Source: Candidatus Delongbacteria bacterium (lineage in GTDB: Bacteria > CAIWAD01 > BS150m-G50). From it: DNA of 7,788 nt. Positions 1 through 6,373 of this stretch are shown piece after piece; within the stretch, counting starts at the first letter, position 1, and each line of letters begins with the position of its first letter. The stretch covers positions 1-7,788 of the forward strand of contig JADHUQ010000109.1 of the NCBI GenBank assembly GCA_016784425.1. Direction: 5' to 3'. A program made the position numbers and the translations under genes. The notes beneath the pieces are model-generated. The model saw only the letters and a list, made by a program, of their open reading frames with translations. It searched no databases and was not told the origin of the DNA.

Positions 1-1364
1 AGGATGTCACTGAAGAAAGCGGTACCCCCGATATCTTCACCAGCATACTGGCTGCAAAAAAGCAATCCACCACCACTGGTGGTGAAATCGGTCAGTAACT
101 GTTGTTCTGCTGCGGACAGGGTTTCGGTATCACGCCCGGTTTCCCAGATCACTACTTCGTAATTCTGCAGCTCCTCGAGGGTCAGCTCCTCGGCGTTGAC
201 ATCCCAGTCATCGTAAGGTACTGCCAACTCCACCAGGCTGGATTGATAGAAATCCACGAACCACTCGCTGTCATCATCGACCAGCAGAAGATCGGGACGA
301 CCCAGGATCACCTGGATGCTGTCCTGGAAAACGACCGAGAAAGTATCCGAAACCATTTCAATCAGAAACCAGGCTTTGTGCGGTTCAAGATCCTGTGAAA
401 CCGCGAAGGTAAAGGGGGTGCTGGAAGTGACTTCTTCACCGGGAGCACAGTCGGGGAAACTCCCCTCCGCCTGGGTGAAAGTGATAGCGGGATCGTCAGT
501 CATGAGTGTGGCGGTGATATTGGGTGCGTCCAGAAAACGGGGATCATTGAAGATAGTGACCGTCATATCACAGGTTTCACCGGGATCGGGGCGCCCGTCA
601 CCATTGTCGTCGCTGACGATATCATAGGTGACGACAGAGAGGGCAGGGGTATTCATAGGAATACTGGCACCAGCGGACTGGAAGACCTCATGGGTCACCA
701 TATCCTGGGCAAAGGCGAACAGGGTACAGGAGGCCAGCTCCCAGTCACCCCAGATTTCAAAATCGAGATCGTATTCATAGGTGCCGACCTCGCTGAAGTC
801 GACATTGGTACCGATGTGGGTGGGGAAGAAGTCACGGAAGACCTGATCCCAGGTATCACCACTGTAGTAAATACCGGTCTCTGTGAAACCGGTGTAGAGA
901 TAGACGAAATCCGATGCGATCGCTTCCTCGACCTCGATGACAATGTGGACTGTGCCAGCCTCACCTGCCAGGTTGGGGGTCAGCTCAATCGTGATCGGGC
1001 TGGGATCACCCAGATGCTGATTGACCCCACCGGCCCAGGTGGCGTGATTAGAGGTGTAGTCGATACCGTCGATGAAACCGCGTGGTACGTAATTACTGCC
1101 GTAGAAGTTAACGATGCGGGCATCATTCTCGGTGGGGTTGGCCAGGTAGAAGGGGTCGTTGGGACCGGGAAAATCCCAGTGATAACGGATAGCGAGAACA
1201 TCGTCAGGATGTGCTGCTACAATGTTGTCCAGCGAACTGCTGGCTGCAGGACAGTACGGTCAATCTGTGTTGCCGAAATACTCGAACAGCACAGTGCGGG
1301 GGGCAGCAGTAACCACGGCTACCAGCAGGAGCGTACCTGAAATCAGGGTAAGAAGTCTTCTCAT
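1..1364 (-). CDS. Secreted thioredoxin-fold selenoprotein (Omp28-like, U-P-Y-C), multidomain, 3' end outside window
   Basis: Seen: 454 codons are present from an ATG at 1364 to the left edge, in one frame interrupted only by TGA at codon 35 (1260-1262). Residues 1-20 are a signal peptide (MRR, then a Leu/Val-rich core, cleavage near VTA-APR). Residues 24-100 form a thioredoxin-like domain: a beta strand (TVLFEYF), GNTD-U-PYC, then YVPRGF with P94 as the probable cis-proline. Residues 242-355 resemble a CARDB/NEW3-like beta domain opening with DDNGDGRPDPGET. From residue 357 a domain begins with LLLVDDD and continues YEVVIWETG, like the glutamine-amidotransferase-like domains of FCB secreted proteins. 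Family knowledge: Omp28-type proteins carry CxxC here, so U35 replaces the nucleophilic Cys. The start was chosen because GGAGG lies 5 nt upstream; the adjacent ATG at 1367 has only a 2-nt spacing, and a start at 1445 would lie upstream of the promoter. Inferred role: exported thiol/selenol oxidoreductase, substrate unknown. Alternatives: nonsense mutation or sequencing error at one codon. Confidence 0.85.
1226..1253 (-). promoter_or_regulatory. Candidate bacterial SECIS stem-loop just downstream of the Sec TGA
   Basis: Reading the minus strand, UGUCC (1253-1249) pairs with GGACA (1230-1226) and AGC (1245-1243) pairs with GCU (1233-1231). A 3-nt bulge UGC (1248-1246) on the 5' side contains a U, and the apical loop includes AGUUC. 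A competing fold pairs CCAGC (1243-1239) with GCUGG (1233-1229) around the same AGUUC loop. In both folds a GU is apical, at 23-24 nt after the TGA. Bacterial SelB recognises a small hairpin with a bulged U and a GU-bearing loop at about this distance; in E. coli fdhF I count the loop GU at 20-21 nt. The fold was made by eye and no energy was calculated. Confidence 0.6.
1260..1262 (-). other. In-frame TGA read as selenocysteine (codon 35)
   Basis: The TGA sits between NTD and PYCP, so the active site reads U-P-Y-C. CPYC is the classical glutaredoxin motif, and the first Cys of CxxC is the position most often occupied by Sec in bacterial thioredoxin-fold selenoproteins (family knowledge). The frame stays open for another 419 codons with convincing protein sequence. 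TGA ends the lipase, carbonic anhydrase and kinase genes in the same window, so it is not simply a sense codon in this genome. Confidence 0.82.
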
Positions 1365-1403
1365 CATTTCCTCCCGGAGTAACTTAAACTCATCAACTGT
1401 TTG

Positions 1404-1431
1404 ATTATAATCTATTAGCGTGCTGTGGGAA
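1404..1431 (-). promoter_or_regulatory. Sigma70-like promoter of the selenoprotein gene
   Basis: On the minus strand a perfect -10 TATAAT (1409-1404) is preceded by TTCCCA (1431-1426, 4 of 6 matches to TTGACA) with a 16-nt spacer. Transcription would begin near 1397, giving a leader of about 33 nt that carries the GGGAGGA ribosome-binding site. The perfect -10 in an AT-rich gap directly upstream of the gene is the main support; the -35 is weak. Confidence 0.5.
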
Positions 1432-1571
1432 TGCTGCTGATACAAAAGATAATGGCATAACGACGGGAATCAATTGTTTTCAGAATGGAGTATTAATATC
1501 CCGGGCAGGCGAACCAACCTGTAGTTGAGTGCTACCTTTTGCATTTTCCAGAGAGCGGTTTAAGTTATGTT

Positions 1572-1627
1572 ATAGTATTTCCCAGTTAAGCTACCCGTTT
1601 GAATTAGTACATTTCGAGAAATACTAT
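1572..1627. repeat. Perfect 10-bp inverted repeat, arms 46 bp apart centre to centre
   Basis: ATAGTATTTC at 1572-1581 and its exact complement GAAATACTAT at 1618-1627 are separated by 36 bp. The right arm contains the candidate -10 hexamer of the downstream gene. The arms may be paired operator half-sites or a chance repeat in AT-rich DNA. A hairpin in the dCMP deaminase mRNA is less likely, because transcription would start downstream of the repeat. Confidence 0.45.
1599..1627 (+). promoter_or_regulatory. Candidate promoter of the dCMP deaminase gene
   Basis: TTGAAT (1599-1604) and TACTAT (1622-1627) are separated by an ideal 17 bp. Each hexamer matches the sigma70 consensus at 4 of 6 positions. 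The start of transcription would be near 1634, leaving a leader of about 100 nt. The overlap with the right arm of the inverted repeat suggests a site where a repressor could block RNA polymerase. Confidence 0.35.
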
Positions 1628-1737
1628 CTAAGTGATGCCGCTGTCTTCATTATAAAACGGACACTCAGGAGAGCATCACTATATCATCCAGCACTGTTGA
1701 ATGGTGAGCAAGTACGAGACTTTCGAGGAGTTTAATC

Positions 1738-2211
1738 ATGAGCAATCGGCCCAGCTGGGACCAGTATTTTCTGCACCTGGTGGATGAGGTGGCCCAGCGC
1801 GCCACCTGTGACAGGGGGCGCAGTGGTTGTCTGATAGTGAGGGAGAAGCGGATCCTTGCCACCGGCTATGTCGGCTCCCCGCCGGGACAACCCCATTGCG
1901 ATGAGGTCGGTCACCTGCTGCGCCAGGTAATCGATGAGAATGGCGATAACCGTGAACACTGTGTCCGTACCATCCATGCCGAGCAGAACGCCATCTGCCA
2001 GGCGGCCCGTTATGGTATCTCGCTGCAGGATACCACCCTCTACTGTACGATGGAGCCGTGCCGCATCTGTGCCATGCTGATCGTCAGCGTCGGGATCAGA
2101 CGAGTAGTGGCACGACGATTGTATCACGCGGGCAGCGACACCCGTCAGCTGTTCCAGGACGCCGGGGTAGAGCTTATCGTCGCGGAGCCACGGGTTGAGA
2201 CGTATGATTAA
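1738..2211 (+). CDS. comEB: dCMP deaminase (ComEB-type, zinc-dependent)
   Basis: The 157-residue product is full length for the family. It deaminates dCMP to dUMP in the cytoplasm, feeding thymidylate synthesis. Seen: the cytidine-deaminase zinc site HAE at 80-82 (H80 ligand, E82 the proton-shuttling acid) and PCRIC at 107-111 (C108 and C111 ligands). The family stretch GYVGSPPGQPHCDEVGH lies at 43-59, and REHC follows at 72-75; its extra Cys and His residues (C24, H53, C54, H74, C75) resemble the second, structural zinc site known from T4-type dCMP deaminases. The C-terminal RRVVARRLYHAGSDT is also typical. The start is fixed by GAGGAG at 1725-1730, 7 nt upstream. It is transcribed away from the selenoprotein gene and separated by about 360 bp from yifB, so it is probably its own unit. 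Symbol by family membership. Confidence 0.93.
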   Translation: MSNRPSWDQYFLHLVDEVAQRATCDRGRSGCLIVREKRILATGYVGSPPGQPHCDEVGHLLRQVIDENGDNREHCVRTIHAEQNAICQAARYGISLQDTTLYCTMEPCRICAMLIVSVGIRRVVARRLYHAGSDTRQLFQDAGVELIVAEPRVETYD

Positions 2212-2357
2212 AGGGTCGGGTTTACAGCACAATACCCTAAGTCCGACAGGCTCCCAGGCAAAAACCACACCCCCGCAAACCGCCTGGAGAGATTCAAACC
2301 GCCAGCCAGTCTAATCCATCACACAGAATCTGATGCACCAGGACTATAAGCCACAAG

Positions 2358-2383
2358 TGGACATTCAGTGGTAACTTTATAAT
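2358..2383 (+). promoter_or_regulatory. Possible promoter for yifB-lipase
   Basis: TATAAT (2378-2383) is a perfect -10. The best -35-like hexamer, TGGACA (2358-2363), has only a 14-bp spacer, shorter than the usual 16-18, so the promoter would be weak or factor-dependent. It would give a leader of about 180 nt before the yifB start. Confidence 0.35.
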
Positions 2384-2401
2384 GGCCAGGAGTGTTGGAG
2401 A

Positions 2402-2434
2402 GCCGCTCGACAGGTGATGAGTCCTGTTGGCGGC
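2402..2434 (+). ncRNA. Strong hairpin in the yifB leader, possible structured 5' element
   Basis: GCCGCU (2402-2407) pairs with GGCGGC (2429-2434), C2408 is bulged, and GACAGG (2409-2414) pairs with CCUGUU (2423-2428). The loop is 8 nt, UGAUGAGU. That gives 12 base pairs including two G-U pairs. Two smaller hairpins follow: AGAC/GUCU (2437-2448) and GGGGA/UCCCC around ACAAA (2481-2495). No known riboswitch consensus was recognised. Class unknown; it could be a leader regulator or simply stable RNA. Confidence 0.35.
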
Positions 2435-2570
2435 GGAGACAGTCGTCTGCGTCCAGAGCGTTGGTCGTCATCTACACCCCGGGGAACAAATCCCCACCCC
2501 CATCGTCTAAATCATCGCCCCCGCCCAGGTGAGGTCCGGATCTACCCCCCACCCTCGCCCGGGAGCATCA

Positions 2571-4103
2571 ATGTTAAGTCAGGTTCATTCCTGTGCCGTC
2601 CTCGGTATCGACGGCCACCCCCTGCAGATTGAAACCCACCTCCAACCTACCCTGCCCAAGTTTATCATCGTGGGGCTGGCGGAGGGTGCGGTGCGTGAAT
2701 CGATCGTCCGGGTTGGCAGTGCCCTGCGCAATTCCGGGCTCAACTATCCCCGTTACAAAATCGTGATGAACCTGGCTCCGGCCAACCTGCGCAAGGAGGG
2801 CACCGCACTCGACCTGCCGATAGCTGTCGGTATCCTCACCGCCTCCGGTCAGGTCCGGGGCAACCGACACCACGACTATATCCTCATCGGTGAATTGAGT
2901 CTGGACGGCAGCCTGCGCCCGGTACGGGGGATACTCCCCGCCGCCATCATGACCCGTAAATTCAAATACCGCGGTCTGATCGCACCGGCTGCCAACGCGG
3001 CGGAAGCGGCCCTCACTCCGGATATCGAGGTAATCCCGGTCAGCAACCTGGCAGAGGCGGCCTCTTTTCTGAACGGGCGGACCAGTATCACCCCCTTCAA
3101 AGCCGACCGTTCACAATTCAAACCGCCCGCTGATCCCAATCAGCCGGACTTTCACGATGTCAAGGGACAGGAGCAGGTCAAGCGGGCGCTGGAGGTGGCG
3201 GCGGCGGGTGCCCACAATGTCCTGATGATCGGACCGCCCGGCAGCGGTAAAACCATGCTGGCACGCCGTCTGCCGACCATCCTGCCGGAGCTGAGTTTTG
3301 AGGAAGCGTTGGCGGTCACCAGGATTCACTCCGTGGCGGGGCTGTTGCGGCCGGACCAGCCACTGGTCAATCGTCGCCCCTTTCGCGCGCCGCATGCCAC
3401 TATCTCCGATGCGGGATTGATCGGGGGTGGTCACAATCCCCGTCCCGGTGAGGTGAGCCTGGCTCACCATGGCGTCTTGTTCCTCGATGAGATGCCGGAA
3501 TTCCGGCGTAATGTGCTGGAGGTGTTGCGTCAACCGCTGGAAGACAACCGCGTCACAATCTCACGCGCCGCGCTCAGCCTGACCTACCCGGCTAATTTCA
3601 CCCTGGTCGGTGCGATGAATCCCTGCCCCTGCGGTTACCGCACCGATCCGCACCATGAATGCAACTGCTCACAGCTGGCCATTCAACGCTACCTGACCCG
3701 TATCTCCGGTCCGTTACTGGATCGCATCGACCTGCACATCCCGGTACCGGGTGTGAAAATCACCCAGCTGGCGACAGTGCCAGGAGGTGAATCCTCAGCC
3801 GAGATCCGTAAGCGGGTCCAGGCTGCACATGCCCGCCAGCAGCGGCGGTTCAGCGCAGACAGCCTGGTTCACGCCAACAGCCATATGTCCTCTGCCCAGA
3901 TCGCCAGATACTGCCGCCTGGAAAGAGCAGCCGCCGACCTGCTCAAACAGGCAATCGGTCGTCTCGGTCTTTCCGCCCGCGCCTATGATCGCATTCTCAA
4001 AGTCTCCCGCACCATCGCCGACCTGGAAAAAAACGAACAGATAGAGGTCACACATATCGCCGAGGCCATCCAGTACAGGACGCTGGATCGCCCCACCGAA
4101 TAG
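2571..4103 (+). CDS. yifB: YifB/ComM family AAA+ Mg-chelatase-like ATPase
   Basis: The 510-residue protein matches the usual length of about 500. ComM homologues are hexameric helicases that promote branch migration during natural transformation; outside competent species the role is less clear. Seen: an N-terminal ChlI/Lon-like domain (VHSCAVLGID through GLAEGAVRES and ALRNSGLNYP), Walker A GPPGSGKT at 221-228, Walker B GVLFLDE at 301-307, the family signature NPCPCGY with C352, C354, C364 and C366 (a probable metal-binding knuckle), RISGPLLDRIDL as the sensor/arginine-finger region, and a C-terminal Mg-chelatase domain ending SRTIADLEKNEQI. The start ATG at 2571 is preceded by GGGAG with 5-nt spacing and gives the classic MLxxVHS N-terminus. 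The lipase gene begins 20 bp downstream, implying co-transcription. Confidence 0.95.
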   Translation: MLSQVHSCAVLGIDGHPLQIETHLQPTLPKFIIVGLAEGAVRESIVRVGSALRNSGLNYPRYKIVMNLAPANLRKEGTALDLPIAVGILTASGQVRGNRHHDYILIGELSLDGSLRPVRGILPAAIMTRKFKYRGLIAPAANAAEAALTPDIEVIPVSNLAEAASFLNGRTSITPFKADRSQFKPPADPNQPDFHDVKGQEQVKRALEVAAAGAHNVLMIGPPGSGKTMLARRLPTILPELSFEEALAVTRIHSVAGLLRPDQPLVNRRPFRAPHATISDAGLIGGGHNPRPGEVSLAHHGVLFLDEMPEFRRNVLEVLRQPLEDNRVTISRAALSLTYPANFTLVGAMNPCPCGYRTDPHHECNCSQLAIQRYLTRISGPLLDRIDLHIPVPGVKITQLATVPGGESSAEIRKRVQAAHARQQRRFSADSLVHANSHMSSAQIARYCRLERAAADLLKQAIGRLGLSARAYDRILKVSRTIADLEKNEQIEVTHIAEAIQYRTLDRPTE

Positions 4104-4123
4104 ACTAACTGAGAGGAAAACCG

Positions 4124-6367
4124 ATGAAATTGCTGCTGCTGTTCATTCTGCTCACCAGCCTGCCGTCACCCCCCCTTCAAGCTGAAACAACCAACCTGAC
4201 CATCAAGGTACTGACGCAGCGAAACCTGGTTCGGCTCAACTGGGAGCGACAACCCCTGGTAGCGGCCTGGCAGGTGTACCGCTCGCTGCAGCCACTGTTT
4301 CAGACAGCTCTGGAGAACTTCTATTGCACAGTGACTGATACTTTTCTGTACGATTCGCTGACCACCCCGCGTGCCTTTTATGCGGTGGTTCCGCTGCAGG
4401 AGGAGTATGCCATTTCTGCCCGGCAGCGTGATCTGGTGTTGCACCGCGGCGGGGATAACCGGGAGTACTTCTCCACCGTTCAAATGAGTGCCGACTCCAC
4501 CGGGCTGGCCCTGTTGACCCTGCTGCCTGCCAGCGAACGGGAGACACCATGGCCACAACCGGCTGCTATTTACTGGAGTGATAACGGTCTGGCGGTCTTT
4601 GACGATGCCGACTCACTCCTGTTGAACCGGTCAGTGGGATTGCCTGCCGCTGATCCCTGGTCCGGTCTGGACAACGGACGCCGCGGATTACTGGGGGGCT
4701 ATCCCCATTTTGACTATCACTCCTTCGCCCAGGCTGGGGGATGGCAGATCATTCCGAGCGATTCTCTGCTGATCCTGCAGAAGGATACGCTGCGACAGGG
4801 TGAACCGGTCTCCCTGCGGTTGGTTATTGACAACGGGGACAACCAGTTGCGGCAGTCGGAAGCCTGGCGATCGGGACGCGGTCTGGTGACCCGCTTCTAT
4901 TACTTCCCGGACGCGGGACAGCTGTTGCTGGAGCGACGGGAACAGTTCAGCTTTCGTGCCGACACCCTGCAACGGGTAGTGATCACCGAATTCTCTGACT
5001 ACAACCTGGCGGCAGAGGCGATTACGCTGCATCCGGTTGACTGGCCCCCGACCCCGGCCACCACACCGCCCCCCTGCCCTGCACCGGCACCACCGGACCA
5101 GTACACCGCCTGGTCGGGCTGCAGCCTGTTGAGCGCCATGGAGAACATGAGCCAGACCCCCCGGGTGGAGCGGACCGATTGCGACGCCTGTCACCAGGAA
5201 GTGCCGCCGCGGGCTATCCTGCTCCTGCACGGATTGAACAGCGATCCGACCATGTTCAACCTGATCCAGAACCGGCTGGAGACCGGTTATGACTGCTTTT
5301 TCTACCGGCCCTTTTTCACCAGCGATTTCACTGCCGCCCGGATGAGGGATTCACTGGCGGCAAGGCTGGAGCGGCTGGGTGACTTCCAGTGGTTGGGAAT
5401 CGGGCACAGCCTGGGCGGTCTGGTCGGTCGTGACCTGTTGCAACAACAGGAGGGCAGCCAGCGATTACACAGTCTGATCACAATCGCCTCACCACACAAT
5501 GGCGCCAACCTGTTATCCAACAACGCGATAGCGCGCGAATTGTGTCAGGATCTGCGTGATGACATAGAGGATCTCCTGTCACTTGACCTGATCGACTGGT
5601 TGCTGGGTACCAATCTGGCACAGACCTTTGAGTCGCTGGACAGCTACTTCGACCAGATCGAGGATTGTGCCGCCTGGGAAGAGCTGCTGCCGGACTCTCC
5701 CTACATCGCGCAGCTGCAGAATGGACAGACGACGCAACCATATGCAGCGCTGGGTTGCCGTACCGACTACTGGCACCCGCTGGCGGAGCTCTATGCCGGT
5801 CTGACGGTTGAGTTCACCCCACCCTACCCTTTCGGGGAACTCGATCAGCAGCGAGACGAACTGCGCGATCAATTTATCGACACCTACAATGACCTGGTGA
5901 CGTTGACCTGGAACTTCCGCTTCATCGACGCCGTCAATGACATTCACTGGGATCTGGTCACCTTGAACAGCGACTGGAGTCGTTATGTGCTGGAAGCGGA
6001 GTATGAATGGACCTATCCCCTCTACGATTATCATGAGGATGGCGATTGCTTCTTCTGCCCCCGTCCCCCCTTCTGTGGTCGTGAATGGTGCTGTCAGGAG
6101 TATCCCCAGGATCCGGATGGCGCCCGCTTCTGGTGCTGTTCCGGTTGTGGGGAGGATATCATTGTCTGCTACCTGGGTGACGCCAGCACAACCATCGAAC
6201 TGCCCAACGACGCGATACTCACGTTGCGGGAACAGACCTGGCGCAGTGGCGCGGATTCTTCAAGGGTGGAAGTGGCAGGACCGGCCCATTCCGGCGAGAA
6301 AGCGAGTGATGCCGTACTGGAGGCGGTTACCGCCATCCTGAATGACTGGGGGTGGGCAGCGGAGTGA
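4124..6367 (+). CDS. Large secreted alpha/beta-hydrolase (lipase/esterase-like) with Cys-rich insert
   Basis: The product has 747 residues. A signal peptide covers 1-20 (cleavage after LQA). A fibronectin-III-like domain spans about 24-105 (LVRLNWERQ, WQVYRS, FYAVVPL) and is followed by a beta-rich region to about 305. A Pro/Thr-rich linker (307-325) precedes the hydrolase domain from about 363. Seen there: the oxyanion-hole motif LLHGLN (367-372) and nucleophile elbow GHSLGG (427-432, S429). My assigned acid and base are D696 (PNDAIL) and H722 (PAHSG), whose spacing from the C-terminus fits lipase families. Between SPHNGANL and D696 lies a long lid-like insertion containing nine cysteines at 642-682. 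A CxxCH motif sits at 353-357. Exported, substrate unknown; an acyl ester or lipid is inferred. The ribosome-binding site GAGAGGA lies close upstream. It is probably expressed with yifB, though no functional link is evident. It ends in TGA. Confidence 0.85.
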   Translation: MKLLLLFILLTSLPSPPLQAETTNLTIKVLTQRNLVRLNWERQPLVAAWQVYRSLQPLFQTALENFYCTVTDTFLYDSLTTPRAFYAVVPLQEEYAISARQRDLVLHRGGDNREYFSTVQMSADSTGLALLTLLPASERETPWPQPAAIYWSDNGLAVFDDADSLLLNRSVGLPAADPWSGLDNGRRGLLGGYPHFDYHSFAQAGGWQIIPSDSLLILQKDTLRQGEPVSLRLVIDNGDNQLRQSEAWRSGRGLVTRFYYFPDAGQLLLERREQFSFRADTLQRVVITEFSDYNLAAEAITLHPVDWPPTPATTPPPCPAPAPPDQYTAWSGCSLLSAMENMSQTPRVERTDCDACHQEVPPRAILLLHGLNSDPTMFNLIQNRLETGYDCFFYRPFFTSDFTAARMRDSLAARLERLGDFQWLGIGHSLGGLVGRDLLQQQEGSQRLHSLITIASPHNGANLLSNNAIARELCQDLRDDIEDLLSLDLIDWLLGTNLAQTFESLDSYFDQIEDCAAWEELLPDSPYIAQLQNGQTTQPYAALGCRTDYWHPLAELYAGLTVEFTPPYPFGELDQQRDELRDQFIDTYNDLVTLTWNFRFIDAVNDIHWDLVTLNSDWSRYVLEAEYEWTYPLYDYHEDGDCFFCPRPPFCGREWCCQEYPQDPDGARFWCCSGCGEDIIVCYLGDASTTIELPNDAILTLREQTWRSGADSSRVEVAGPAHSGEKASDAVLEAVTAILNDWGWAAE

Positions 6368-6373
6368 CGCTGC

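Larger units (their letters stand above)
1365..1737. other. Divergent intergenic region
   Basis: This 373-bp, comparatively AT-rich gap separates the divergently transcribed selenoprotein and dCMP deaminase genes. It holds the two candidate promoters and the inverted repeat listed separately. Small open frames exist in it, but none has a plausible ribosome-binding site together with protein-like composition. I see no RNA gene. Confidence 0.6.
2212..2570 (+). other. Long non-coding leader upstream of yifB
   Basis: This 359-bp stretch carries no convincing gene. An imperfect inverted repeat lies near its start (CCAGGC 2254-2259 with GCCTGG 2282-2287) without a following T-run. Further on are a perfect TATAAT at 2378-2383 and several hairpins (listed separately). 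The last 120 bases are very C-rich on this strand. An in-frame GTG at 2529 would extend YifB by 14 Pro/Arg-rich residues unlike the family, and was not used as the start. Confidence 0.55.

Noticed and set aside
1260..1262. TGA reassigned to Trp or Gly genome-wide
   Set aside because: TGA ends three other genes in the window, and no other in-frame TGA was found inside coding sequence. Trp or Gly would not fit the redox position.
690..1340. 216-codon plus-strand open frame
   Set aside because: It is antisense to the selenoprotein frame, has no signal or recognised domain, and the minus strand gives coherent secreted-protein sequence with a promoter and ribosome-binding site.
1260..1445. Stand-alone 61-residue minus-strand peptide ending at the TGA
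   Set aside because: It is the signal peptide and first strand of the larger protein; the 27 residues before the chosen start would overlap the promoter and leader and are not protein-like.
1676..1691. NrdR-box-like CACTATAT sequence upstream of dCMP deaminase
   Set aside because: Only one half resembles the 16-bp NrdR consensus, and the expected second box is absent.
2253..2289. Inverted repeat after the dCMP deaminase gene as a terminator
   Set aside because: CCAGGC/GCCTGG pair, but the loop is 22 nt and no T-run follows, so intrinsic termination is not supported.
2411..2440. Hammerhead-like GATGAGTCC sequence
   Set aside because: The conserved core CUGAUGA is not exact (GUGAUGA here) and the required GAAA partner is absent; the bases are better explained as the loop of the hairpin at 2402-2434.
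2526..2540. AGGTGAGGTCCGGA resembling the SRP RNA core
   Set aside because: The essential GGAAGGAAGCAGC half of the SRP symmetric loop is missing, so this is a chance match.
2529..2570. Upstream GTG start for YifB
   Set aside because: It would add 14 Pro/Arg-rich residues not seen in the family; the ATG at 2571 has a good ribosome-binding site and the conserved N-terminus.
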